Shown here piece after piece: positions 8,350-15,861 of a DNA stretch of 64,000 nucleotides. Made by a program: the position numbers and the translations under genes. The stretch comes from Clostridiales bacterium (GTDB lineage Bacteria > Bacillota > Clostridia > Christensenellales > Borkfalkiaceae). The stretch spans positions 81,079 to 145,078 of the forward strand of contig SVHY01000001.1 of NCBI GenBank assembly GCA_015055545.1, in the 5' to 3' direction. Numbering within the stretch: the first letter of the stretch is position 1; every line of letters begins with the position of its first letter. The notes beneath the pieces are model-generated. The model saw only the letters and a program-made list of their open reading frames with translations, had not been told where the DNA came from and searched no databases.

Positions 8350-9279
8350 ATGATGCGATTTGAAAAAATGACGAAAAAGGACTTTTGGGTTTTTTGCGCA
8401 GCGTCGGTATTCGGCGGCGTAATGGTAGCTATCGGCGGCGTGGGCTTGCTCATATCCATGAGCGTATTCCAAGGCGCGCTGGGTACGCTTATCGGCGCGA
8501 TTATCTTCTCGCTGGCAATGTTCGTGGTAACGACGTTCGGTCTGTATTTAATCACAGGTCTTTCCACGCGGATTGTAACGATGGGCGTAAAGAACTGGTG
8601 GTCGTTGCCCGTGAGCCTTTTTTTCAACGTAATCGGCATTGCATTTACGGCGTTGCTCGTAAAATTTTCGCACGTGGAGATCACGGACACGGCAAACACG
8701 CTGATGAGTAAAAAGCTGTGCGAAGACGGCTGGGCGGCGCACGCAATCGGTTCGGGAATTTTATGCGGTATGCTGATCGGGCTTTCGGTGTTCCTGTGTA
8801 AGTACACGGCGAAAAAGCAGCTTTCGGCGACGATCGGCGTAATTTTCCCCGTATTCGTATTCGTGTTTTGCGGTTTTGACAACTCGCTCGCGAACTTATA
8901 TTACGCGTTCTCGTGCGACACGCTCACGGGCGCGATGATCGGGTATTTCTTTTTAACGCTTGCGGCGAACCTTATCGGCGGCGTTTTAGTATCGCTCATA
9001 CCGCTCATTAAAAAGCGCGACGAACCGAAGAAATACAAATGCCCGTGCTGCGGTTATTACACGTTCGACAAGAAAGACCGCGCATACGATATCTGCCCCG
9101 TATGTTTCTGGGAAGACGACCCTGAACAATACGCGAACCCGCTCATGGCGAACGGTGCGAACCACGTATCGCTTGCGACGGCGCGGATAAACTACAAACA
9201 TTTTGCGGCGTGCGACCCTGAAATGAAAAAATACGTCCGCGGCGCGAAGAAAGACGAACTTCACGGCTACGAACGGTAA
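8350..9279 (+). CDS. Formate/nitrite transporter-like channel fused to a CPCC zinc domain
   Basis: Residues 10-220 form six hydrophobic segments with formate/nitrite transporter (FNT) landmarks: YLITGL near 66-71, KNWWSLP at 81-87, and the fifth-helix signature GFDNSLANLYY at 175-185. FNT proteins pass formate, nitrite or hydrosulfide through the membrane. The central pore His of the usual GFEHS motif is Asn178 here. Residues 228-309 form a Cys-rich CPCC domain (CPCCGYYTF at 231-239, CPVCFWEDD at 249-257), likely zinc-binding and cytoplasmic. The combination in one chain is unusual. There is no ribosome site; MMRF start chosen because a promoter lies just upstream. Function is inferred only. 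Confidence 0.8.
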   Translation: MMRFEKMTKKDFWVFCAASVFGGVMVAIGGVGLLISMSVFQGALGTLIGAIIFSLAMFVVTTFGLYLITGLSTRIVTMGVKNWWSLPVSLFFNVIGIAFTALLVKFSHVEITDTANTLMSKKLCEDGWAAHAIGSGILCGMLIGLSVFLCKYTAKKQLSATIGVIFPVFVFVFCGFDNSLANLYYAFSCDTLTGAMIGYFFLTLAANLIGGVLVSLIPLIKKRDEPKKYKCPCCGYYTFDKKDRAYDICPVCFWEDDPEQYANPLMANGANHVSLATARINYKHFAACDPEMKKYVRGAKKDELHGYER

Positions 9280-9297
9280 AAATCATACTACCAGCAT

Positions 9298-9336
9298 AAA
9301 ACAAGGGCTTGGATTTTTTCCAAGCCCCGTTTTTTA
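9298..9336. terminator. Bidirectional terminator
   Basis: GGGCTTGG/CCAAGCCC stem with T and A runs between the convergent FNT-CPCC gene and the feo cluster. Confidence 0.7.
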
Positions 9337-9501
9337 TTCTTCCGCTTTTTTATCGCAAGCACAACCGCCGCTACAACCGTTACAATTACCGCAACAATCG
9401 CAACCACTTTTGCCCTGTTTTTTACGCCGTATCTGCCACACGACAACGCCGACGACGGCAGCCACCGCCAAGCCGATAATAATCCAATCAATCGGTTTCA
9501 T
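9334..9501 (-). CDS. FeoB-associated Cys-rich membrane protein
   Basis: This 55-residue protein has one N-terminal membrane segment (about 4-22), a short basic stretch (RRKKQGK), then a cluster of seven Cys between residues 34 and 49 (CDCC, CNGC and CAC patterns). This is the layout of the FeoB-associated Cys-rich family. It lies 12 bases after feoB, so the order is feoA-feoB-this gene. It probably assists ferrous iron uptake at the membrane, perhaps by binding iron, but its exact role is not established. GGAAA lies before the ATG at 9501. Confidence 0.85.
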   Translation of the reverse strand: MKPIDWIIIGLAVAAVVGVVVWQIRRKKQGKSGCDCCGNCNGCSGGCACDKKAEE

Positions 9502-9513
9502 AAATACGTTTCC

Positions 9514-11778
9514 TTATTTCTTCAAAAGTTTTTTCGCGTCCGCTTTTTTGTTATGGATCGCAATCGCAACGCCCGTACAAACCGCCGCCGCTACCCAAAT
9601 AAACGCCGTCCACCACCACTCGCCGACGGTATAGATAACCGTGCTCACTAAATAGGACGTAAACACCCAGAACAAGAGCGTCCACTTAAATTTCCCTTTC
9701 CGAATTTCGCCTTTCGCGGTTGCCGCGGCGGCAAAGCAGGGAATGGTGAGCATATTAAAGGCGATAAAGGAAATGAGCGCGGGAATCCCAATCCCCGTAG
9801 CTTGAATCATAGCGGCGACTTCACCAACACCCTCGTCCAAGCCCGACTGCACGCTCACGTTCAAACACGCGGCAAGCACGGCAAACGTAGCCAAAACGTC
9901 CTCTTTTGCAATCAAACCCGTAACGGCGGCTACGGCGAATACCCAGCCGTCCGCGCTGAGCTGTGAACCGAACCCAAGCGGGGTAAACAAGGGCAAAACC
10001 AACTTCCCAAGCGACGCTAAAATGGAGTTGTCCATATTCTCGCCCACGTAATTCCACGACCAGCCGAAACTACTCAAAAACCACACGACGATAGAGGACG
10101 CAACGATAATAGTAAACGCTTTTTGAATAAAGTGTTTCGCCTTATCCCAAAGGTGGAGCATCAAATTTCTAAACCCGGGCACGTGATAAGCGGGCAATTC
10201 CATAATAAAGGGCGACGCTTCGCCGCGCATAGTCGTATTCCGCATAACGAGCAAAGAAATCAGCGCAACGACCATACCGAGCAGGTACATAGAATAGGTA
10301 ATCACGTCCGCATTCCCTACGCCGAACCACGTAGCAATACCGCCCGCCACCGCCAACAAAATAGGCATTTTCGCCCCGCACGAGAAGAACGGAATTACGC
10401 GCACGGTCGCCTCGCGCTCTTTTTCGTCCGCCATGGTACGGGTATTGATCATAGCGGGTACGGAACACCCAAACCCCATAATCATAGGCATAAACGCTCT
10501 ACCCGACACGCCGAACCGACGGAAAATCCTATCCAGCATAAACGCTACGCGCGCCATATACCCCGTATCTTCCAAAATCGAGAAGAACAAAAACAGCACG
10601 AGAATTTGCGGCAGGAACGAAAGCACGCCGAACACGCCGCGCAGTATACCGTTTTCCACCAAACTCACGATCGCAGGACTCGCGCCGAGCGCCTCTATCC
10701 CCGCGATAATCCATTCGCCGAGCGTAGCCGTAAACCAGTCCATCAGATTGAATAAAATCACCCCGGGTGAATTCAACCCTCCCGCAAAGAACACGGTTTT
10801 CATCGCCCCGCCTTCTACCGCGCACCATTCCCCAAACGACGGGATAATGCTCCCTAAAAAGAGCACGTTTTCCGAAAAGGTCAAATGGAAAATCCCGAAC
10901 AAAATCAAAAGGAAAATAGGAATTCCCGCCCATTTATGCGTCAACACCTTATCCGCTCTGTCCGATTTCGAGCCTACCTCCGTATCGTTCCGTCTTGCGC
11001 GGGTGAGCGTGGACGAGAAATGTGCCGTTATGTACTTATATCTCGCGTCGGCGATTTCCGCTTCGGTATCAATTTCCCCGTCCGCCTTACCGCGTACGTT
11101 CTCGCGAATAAACGCCTGCACCGCTCTTGCTTCGGCGGGGTGGTTTTCCACTTCAATCCCGTCCTTTTCCACGAGCTTTACCGCATGGAACAAGGGCGCG
11201 CCAACGTCTTTTAAGCGCAACGCAATTTCCGCGTTCGCAATCGCCGAACCGAGCAAGGAATCTTTCAAAACACTCGTTCCCACGCGCTTATTTTTTACCG
11301 CTTCTAATGCTCGCGCCATCAGCGTATCGACGTTTTCGCCCCGAATCGCGGAAATTTCCACAACGGGAAAACCGATTCTCTTTTCCAAAGCCCGCACGTC
11401 GATTTTATCGCCGTTCTTATCCAAAACGTCCGTCATATTGAGCGCGATAACAAGCGGAATATCCAATTCCATAAGCTGGGTAGTAAGATACAAATTCCGC
11501 TCTAAGTTGGTCGCGTCCACGATATTAATAATACAATCGGGGTTTTCGTCCAACACGAAATTCCGCGCAATTACCTCTTCGGGCGTATACGGCGACAACG
11601 AATAAATCCCTGGCAAATCCACGATTTCCACGGGCGTTTCGCCCTTTTTATAAACGCCGACCCTTTTATCCACCGTCACCCCGGGCCAGTTCCCCACGTG
11701 CGCGGTACTGCCCGTCAACGCGTTAAACAGCGTCGTTTTCCCCGAATTGGGGTTTCCTGCAAGTGCAAATTGTAGCAT
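9514..11778 (-). CDS. feoB: Ferrous iron transporter FeoB
   Basis: FeoB imports Fe2+ across the cytoplasmic membrane and carries an N-terminal G domain. In this 754-residue protein the G1 motif GNPNSGKT is at 8-15, G3 DLPG at 54-57 and G4 NMTD at 114-117, followed by a helical guanine dissociation inhibitor-like region and about ten membrane segments from residue 270 onward, with the two Gate-type repeats. The length is normal for full FeoB. It follows feoA by 14 bases and shares its promoter. Expression in low iron is likely given the paired palindromes upstream. Confidence 0.97.
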   Translation of the reverse strand: MLQFALAGNPNSGKTTLFNALTGSTAHVGNWPGVTVDKRVGVYKKGETPVEIVDLPGIYSLSPYTPEEVIARNFVLDENPDCIINIVDATNLERNLYLTTQLMELDIPLVIALNMTDVLDKNGDKIDVRALEKRIGFPVVEISAIRGENVDTLMARALEAVKNKRVGTSVLKDSLLGSAIANAEIALRLKDVGAPLFHAVKLVEKDGIEVENHPAEARAVQAFIRENVRGKADGEIDTEAEIADARYKYITAHFSSTLTRARRNDTEVGSKSDRADKVLTHKWAGIPIFLLILFGIFHLTFSENVLFLGSIIPSFGEWCAVEGGAMKTVFFAGGLNSPGVILFNLMDWFTATLGEWIIAGIEALGASPAIVSLVENGILRGVFGVLSFLPQILVLFLFFSILEDTGYMARVAFMLDRIFRRFGVSGRAFMPMIMGFGCSVPAMINTRTMADEKEREATVRVIPFFSCGAKMPILLAVAGGIATWFGVGNADVITYSMYLLGMVVALISLLVMRNTTMRGEASPFIMELPAYHVPGFRNLMLHLWDKAKHFIQKAFTIIVASSIVVWFLSSFGWSWNYVGENMDNSILASLGKLVLPLFTPLGFGSQLSADGWVFAVAAVTGLIAKEDVLATFAVLAACLNVSVQSGLDEGVGEVAAMIQATGIGIPALISFIAFNMLTIPCFAAAATAKGEIRKGKFKWTLLFWVFTSYLVSTVIYTVGEWWWTAFIWVAAAVCTGVAIAIHNKKADAKKLLKK

Positions 11779-11792
11779 ATCTCTTTCTCCTT

Positions 11793-12014
11793 TTATTGCA
11801 CGTCCACTTGCGCTGCTTCCGTTTTACGCAAGGTCAATTCATACCCACGAATCGCAATCTCAATCGGGTCGCCAAGCGGCGCTTTTTTTCGTAAATACAC
11901 TTCCGCCCCGGGCGTAATGCCCATATCGAACAACCTTCTTCTAATCGCTCCTTCGCCGTTCACCGCCACCACCGTAGCGCGTTCGCCTATTCCAAGCTGT
12001 GATAATTTTTTCAT
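11793..12014 (-). CDS. feoA: Ferrous iron transport protein FeoA
   Basis: FeoA is a small SH3-like cytoplasmic protein needed for FeoB function. The 73-residue sequence carries the family pattern IRRRLFDMGITPGAEV followed by PLGDPIEIAIRGYELTLRKTEA. AAAGGAG lies nine bases before the ATG at 12014. It is the first gene of the feo operon. Confidence 0.95.
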   Translation of the reverse strand: MKKLSQLGIGERATVVAVNGEGAIRRRLFDMGITPGAEVYLRKKAPLGDPIEIAIRGYELTLRKTEAAQVDVQ

Positions 12015-12032
12015 ACTATCTCCTTTTATAAA

Positions 12033-12144
12033 TTAACCATGGTTAAGTTTTAGCCCGTAAGAAAAAACGGGATTTTTGACCGTTTGTGCAAGTATTATAT
12101 CACTATTGTATGCTCTTGTCAAGCAAAAAATGAACCTTGGTTAA
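12033..12144 (-). promoter_or_regulatory. feo promoter with paired operator-like palindromes
   Basis: The promoter is TTGACA, 17 bases, TATAAT (minus strand, 12094-12122). A perfect palindrome TTAACCATGGTTAA (12033-12046) lies in the leader and an imperfect copy TGAACCTTGGTTAA (12131-12144) lies just upstream of the -35. The placement suits a repressor that senses iron, for example of the DtxR family; that assignment is inference. A small leader hairpin CCCG/CGGG lies at 12054-12071. Confidence 0.7.
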
Positions 12145-12181
12145 AAAAATTTGGAAAAATTTTGCGGGGAACGCCCGCTTT

Positions 12182-12346
12182 CAATGAATTGCAAGGCGTT
12201 ACGCCTTGCGTGAATTGAAAAAATGAATTTTTCATGAATTGCCCTACGGGCATGAATTGCAAAACTTTGTTTTGCATTATGGAAATATTTCCACAATGAC
12301 GGCATAGCCGTCATTTCACGAAAAGCTTTGCTTTTCATTTCATTGA
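12182..12346. repeat. Mosaic hairpin array, TGAATT dialect, complete
   Basis: Left arm hairpins: GCAAGGCGTTACGCCTTGC, GAAAAAATGAATTTTTC, GCCCTACGGGC, GCAAAACTTTGTTTTGC. Core at 12276-12298 contains GGAAATATTTCC. Right arm hairpins: GACGGCATAGCCGTC and GAAAAGCTTTGCTTTTC. Left spacers are RTGAATT and right spacers ATTTCAY, so polarity flips at the core. Confidence 0.85.
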
Positions 12347-12393
12347 TTATCTCTGTCCGTTTTTCTATCGCAATCCCCGTTTTGTCTAGAAAA

Positions 12394-12540
12394 GAGTCAA
12401 GGGACGATGTCCCTTGTGGGGTGTGGAGCAACGCCCCGCGAAGTAGCCCACTTAAAAGCAAAACGTAGTTTTGCGCCTTCACCGCGTAGCGGTTATTACG
12501 CTATGGCGTATAGACATAAGCAGTAGACAAGAGATAAAAA
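12394..12540. repeat. Fixed-order hairpin repeat (family B)
   Basis: Hairpins in order: AAGGGACGATGTCCCTT, a GGGGTGTGGAGCAACGCCCC unit, GCAAAACGTAGTTTTGC, ACCGCGTAGCGGT and TACGCTATGGCGTA. The same order, with changed loops, occurs at six other places in the window. Together with the array before it, this fills the 570-base gap upstream of feoA. Confidence 0.75.
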
Positions 12541-12553
12541 TGCATAATGCATT

Positions 12554-12586
12554 AAAAAATAGGCTTTTCGCAAAGCCTATTTTTTA
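12554..12586 (-). terminator. Terminator of DUF6809-like gene
   Basis: AATAGGCTTT/AAAGCCTATT stem with flanking T runs, nearly identical to 267-299. Confidence 0.75.
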
Positions 12587-12871
12587 TTCGCTCTTGGGCG
12601 GTGTATTTGGTTTATCAAGCTCCAAAGCAAGCTGAAATCCCTGTTTAAAAGCGAGCGTATATAATCTTTTCGCAAAGTATTTTTGTACCTGTTCTTCACA
12701 ATTAGCGTATGCGAAAAAGAAATCGCTCTGTTCGTTGGAAAGCAAAGGCAACAGTTTTTTTAAAATATCTGCTTTGTTGCGCCAAAAGTCCGTCTTTTTA
12801 AGGTCTTGCGTTTCTACTTTAAAGATTCTATAATAATCTTCTTCAAATAAGGTATCTATCACGGATTTCAT
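12584..12871 (-). CDS. DUF6809-like small protein with divergent XRE regulator
   Basis: This 95-residue, mostly helical, cytoplasmic protein is rich in Lys, Glu and aromatic residues and ends in AFKQGFQLALEL plus a short Pro-rich tail. Its pattern (MKSVID start, GF-LA-EL end) resembles DUF6809; function is unknown. AAAGGAG lies before ATG 12871, which I prefer to an upstream in-frame Met. It is divergent from an XRE regulator and its consensus promoter holds the operator in its spacer, so tight repression by the XRE protein is likely. A near-identical copy is at 1-267. Confidence 0.75.
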   Translation of the reverse strand: MKSVIDTLFEEDYYRIFKVETQDLKKTDFWRNKADILKKLLPLLSNEQSDFFFAYANCEEQVQKYFAKRLYTLAFKQGFQLALELDKPNTPPKSE

Positions 12872-12911
12872 TTTTTTCTCCTTTCGGGCATAAATTTTTG
12901 TTGTTATCAAT

Positions 12912-12966
12912 ATTATATTAGGGATTTTCCCTAATGTCAACTATTTTTAGGGATTTTCCCTATAAT
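12912..12966. promoter_or_regulatory. Divergent promoter with XRE operators (module 1)
   Basis: Minus strand: TTGACA, spacer TTAGGGAAAATCCCTAA (17 bases, itself the palindromic operator), TATAAT (12912-12940). A second copy TAGGGATTTTCCCTA (12948-12962) runs into the plus-strand TATAAT (12961-12966) that serves the XRE gene. Confidence 0.85.
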
Positions 12967-12973
12967 AGTATAT

Positions 12974-13180
12974 ATGGAAATATTTTGCAAACGAATTAAA
13001 GAATTGCGGTTGGAAAGCGGGCTTACACAAAAGCGGTTGGCTGAAATACTGAATACGACAAATAGTGCTGTCTGCGATTGGGAGCGCGGACGAACACAGC
13101 CCGACTTGCAAACGTTGACTAAAATTGCCGTTCTTTTCGGCGTATCCACAGATTATTTAGTCGGGTTATCCGACGATTAA
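12974..13180 (+). CDS. XRE-family HTH regulator (68 aa)
   Basis: This is a single Cro/C1-type HTH domain: RIKELRLESGLTQKRLAEIL at the start, then the recognition helix region NTTNSAVCDWERGRTQPD and the closing FGVSTDYLVGLSDD. It should bind as a dimer to the TAGGGATTTTCCCTA palindromes beside it and repress both its own gene and the divergent small-protein gene. The -10 TATAAT is seven bases from the ATG and there is no ribosome site, so the mRNA is probably leaderless. Confidence 0.92.
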   Translation: MEIFCKRIKELRLESGLTQKRLAEILNTTNSAVCDWERGRTQPDLQTLTKIAVLFGVSTDYLVGLSDD

Positions 13181-13211
13181 AAAATCCGCTCGAACATCGG
13201 GCGGATTTTTT
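13180..13211 (+). terminator. XRE gene terminator
   Basis: AAAATCCGC/GCGGATTTT stem followed by T run, starting at the stop codon. Confidence 0.75.
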
Positions 13212-13240
13212 CTTTCATCTCTACGCGGGTAGCACCCGCT

Positions 13241-13406
13241 TTCAATGAATTGCAAGGCGTTGCCTTGCGTGAATTGCAAAACAAGGTTTTGCATTATTGT
13301 AAAATTTTCCACAATGCACGCAAAGCGTGCAATTCATTGAGCGTTAGCGAAAATTCACGCGCTTGAAAAGCGCAATTCACGAAACGCAACGCGGTTCATT
13401 TCATTG
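13241..13406. repeat. Mosaic hairpin array, TGAATT dialect, complete
   Basis: Left hairpins GCAAGGCGTTGCCTTGC and GCAAAACAAGGTTTTGC, core 13293-13316 (TTGTAAAATTTTCCACAA), right hairpins GCACGCAAAGCGTGC, GCGCTTGAAAAGCGC and GAAACGCAACGCGGTTC. The last bases CATTG encode the end of rsmF on the other strand. Confidence 0.85.
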
Positions 13407-14699
13407 CTTACGCAAGCCCTTGGGCAAGTGGTTTTTTAGCGTGCCGTTTACCGCTTTGCCAAGACCAATTGGATACCCGTCCACGCATACCAAACACCAA
13501 CCGTTCTTTACGTCCGCGTCCAACGTTTCGCCGCGCAGGTATTTCTCTACGCGCGCGTCGTCATTATTTAAATATAAAACCGCGCTACATTCGTCCGCTT
13601 TCACGCTCATCGCCAAGGCGTGGCAAGGCTCGAACCGACCGTTTTTCACTTCGCCCAAACGCACGCCCACGCGCAAAACGTTAAGTCCTTTCCATTCAAA
13701 CACGTCTTGCGGCAGTTCGTATAAAACCCCGTTCACTTCGTGGATATTGTGGGCGAATTTGCCTTTGAAAAACGCGCGTTCAAATTCTCGATACGCCTTT
13801 TCGCCTACGCAAGTTGCGCTGCGTTTGGCTTGCCGAACGGGCTTTTCTTCCCCCGTCGCCACGCGCTCGAACAACGCCGCAAAATGCCCTTCGCCCGCCT
13901 GTTTGTGCGGATAGATTTTTTCTTCCTTTATCAAACGCATAAAGGGGTGTTTTTGCAAGTAATCTCGTACCTGCCCCCCATCTTCCGCTTCCGAAAAGGT
14001 ACAAGTAGAGTACACGAGCCTACCCCCAACGCGCAACATTTTCGTCGCGTGCTCCAAAATTTCCGCCTGCCGACGCGCGCAAAGCGCGACGTTTTCTTCG
14101 CTCCATTCAGCGAGCGCCTCTTCCGCGTTCTTGCGGAACATACCCTCCCCTGAACAGGGCGCGTCTACCATGATTTTATCGAAATATCCCCAAAACCGCG
14201 ACGAAAGCGTTTGCGGATATTCGCAAGTAACGACGGCGTTTTTGACGCCCATGCGTTCGACGTTTTGCAATAAAATTTTCGCGCGCGACGGAATCGGTTC
14301 GTTCAAAACGATAATGCCCGTGCCCTGCAAATCTGCGGCAAGCCGCGTGCCTTTTCCCCCGGGCGCGCTACACAAATCGAGCACCCGTTCGCCCCGTTTT
14401 ACGTCCAAGAGCGGCGCGGCGCACATCGCGGAGGGTTCTTGGGAATAGATAAGTCCCGCGTGGTGGTATACGCTTGCGCCGATTTTTTCCGCTTGGGTAT
14501 AATACCCGTTTTCTTCCCAAGCAACGCGCGCGCCCAAAAAGGGCAATTTTTCCGCGATACGCTTTGGCTCGTCCTTTAAGGGATTGAGCCGCACGCCTTT
14601 ATAGGGTTTTTGTCCGTAAACGGCAAAAAAAGCCTCCCATTCACTTTCGGGAAGCTGTTTTTTCATGTTTTCAATAAAAGCGTTGGGCAGATTCGTCAT
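13401..14699 (-). CDS. rsmF: rRNA cytosine-C5 methyltransferase, RsmF/NOL1-NOP2-sun family
   Basis: This 432-residue enzyme transfers a methyl group from SAM to C5 of a cytosine in 16S rRNA. The SAM motif DLCSAPGGKG is at 108-117, the release Cys182 sits in DAPCSGEG and the catalytic Cys233 in STCTFS. The C-terminal 140 residues form the RsmF-type RNA-binding extension. The start overlaps the stop of the upstream exonuclease gene (ATGA), so the two are translationally coupled. Its stop codon is made from the edge of the hairpin array. The symbol is by family; the exact target base is not proven. Confidence 0.9.
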   Translation of the reverse strand: MTNLPNAFIENMKKQLPESEWEAFFAVYGQKPYKGVRLNPLKDEPKRIAEKLPFLGARVAWEENGYYTQAEKIGASVYHHAGLIYSQEPSAMCAAPLLDVKRGERVLDLCSAPGGKGTRLAADLQGTGIIVLNEPIPSRAKILLQNVERMGVKNAVVTCEYPQTLSSRFWGYFDKIMVDAPCSGEGMFRKNAEEALAEWSEENVALCARRQAEILEHATKMLRVGGRLVYSTCTFSEAEDGGQVRDYLQKHPFMRLIKEEKIYPHKQAGEGHFAALFERVATGEEKPVRQAKRSATCVGEKAYREFERAFFKGKFAHNIHEVNGVLYELPQDVFEWKGLNVLRVGVRLGEVKNGRFEPCHALAMSVKADECSAVLYLNNDDARVEKYLRGETLDADVKNGWCLVCVDGYPIGLGKAVNGTLKNHLPKGLRKQ

Positions 14700-15658
14700 T
14701 GCAAACTCTCCGTGTACTTTTCAAAATCTTCGGGCGAAAAAATTCTTGCGCCACGGTTTAAAACGGACTGTTTCCGTTGCCCCGTTTCGTCGTCTAAACA
14801 TACGTACAAATCACATTCTTCCGCACGGAAGGTTACTCTCGCACCTAAGGCAAGCGCTTTTGCCAACAACTTTTTCGCCGTCGCCGTTTGCACTTCTACC
14901 ACGTGCGAAAAGCAAACCGTTTTGTTTTTGAGTTTGCCCTCTTTCGCGCGTTTGCGTTTTTCTCTGTCCGCAAAGATATGGAACGCCGCACGCGCCTTAT
15001 CCCGTTCTTCCTTTTCCCGTTCACGGTTGCGCTTAAAAAGCTCAAAGCCCTTGGACGTCGTTTGTGTAATTTCGTAGTTTTGGATTTTCCCAAGCCGTAT
15101 TTCGTATTTTTGGATAAGCTCGAAAAGCCCCACGTTTTCGCGCTGACAAAGCGCTTGCGCCACGCGCATCGTAGCGTACGCGTCGTCCACGGCTTTATGC
15201 GCAGTAAAGTCGATACCCAAGTTCTCGGCAATCGCGCCAAGCCCGTACTGTCGCGAAAAGTCGGAAATAGCGTTCATATAAATAAACTGCGTATCCGCGA
15301 ACGAAAAGGCAAAAGAGGGCAAAGAAAAGCGTTTGCTTTCGAGATTGAGATATTTCACGTCGTTTTGCACGGCGTGCCCGACGACGAGCGTATTTTTATC
15401 CTGCAACAGCGCATAAATTTTTTCCGCGCGCTGTAAAAAGGTAGGATAATTTTTAAAATCTGCGTACTTATAGGGTAAAACGATCCCCTGTTCACCCTTA
15501 CGGTCGGTGAGATGGAAATTTCCTTGGGGATTGATTAGCAAATCTTCCTTTTCGAGAATATGAAATTGTTCGTCGGTGAGGCAATATCCAAAGGCGCAAA
15601 TTTTCGCTTTGTCCTTGAACACGCCCGCACATTCAATATCGAAAAAAAGATAGTTCAT
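14696..15658 (-). CDS. DEDDh 3'-5' exonuclease with C-terminal BRCT domain
   Basis: The N-terminal 180 residues form a DnaQ-like exonuclease: FFDIEC (Asp7, Glu9), VGHAVQNDVKYL and HKAVDDAYATMRV carry the DEDDh residues. A basic coiled stretch rich in Arg, Glu and Lys (about 200-245) follows, then a BRCT domain to residue 320. Such proteins act in DNA proofreading or repair; the specific role is not known. Start 15658 (MNYLFF) is preferred because the upstream Met lies inside the hairpin array, but neither has a ribosome site. It is between serS and rsmF on the same strand. Confidence 0.85.
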   Translation of the reverse strand: MNYLFFDIECAGVFKDKAKICAFGYCLTDEQFHILEKEDLLINPQGNFHLTDRKGEQGIVLPYKYADFKNYPTFLQRAEKIYALLQDKNTLVVGHAVQNDVKYLNLESKRFSLPSFAFSFADTQFIYMNAISDFSRQYGLGAIAENLGIDFTAHKAVDDAYATMRVAQALCQRENVGLFELIQKYEIRLGKIQNYEITQTTSKGFELFKRNREREKEERDKARAAFHIFADREKRKRAKEGKLKNKTVCFSHVVEVQTATAKKLLAKALALGARVTFRAEECDLYVCLDDETGQRKQSVLNRGARIFSPEDFEKYTESLQ

Positions 15659-15661
15659 AGG

Positions 15662-15861
15662 TTCAATGAATTGCAAGCAGAGCTTGCATGAATTGAAAAT
15701 ATATTTTCATGAATTGCGCCTTTTGGCGCGTGAATTGCAAAGCTTTGCTTTGCATTATCGTAATATTTCCACAATGACAACAAAGTTGTCAATTCACGAA
15801 CGCGTAGCGTTCATTTCATGGCGTAAGCCATTTCACGAAACGCAAAGCGTTTCAATTCATT
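15662..15861. repeat. Mosaic hairpin array, TGAATT dialect, complete, nine units
   Basis: The best-formed copy. Left hairpins: GCAAGCAGAGCTTGC, GAAAATATATTTTC, GCGCCTTTTGGCGC, GCAAAGCTTTGCTTTGC. Core 15754-15776. Right hairpins: GACAACAAAGTTGTC, GAACGCGTAGCGTTC, TGGCGTAAGCCA, GAAACGCAAAGCGTTTC. It fills the whole gap between serS and the exonuclease gene. Confidence 0.9.

Noticed and set aside
12141..12482. 113-codon frame on the minus strand upstream of feoA
   Set aside because: It runs entirely through two hairpin repeats; its residues are translations of repeat words.
15662..15861. Possible CRISPR array
   Set aside because: Repeats are 6-7 bases, intervening units are palindromes rather than unique spacers, orientation flips at the core, and no cas genes are near.
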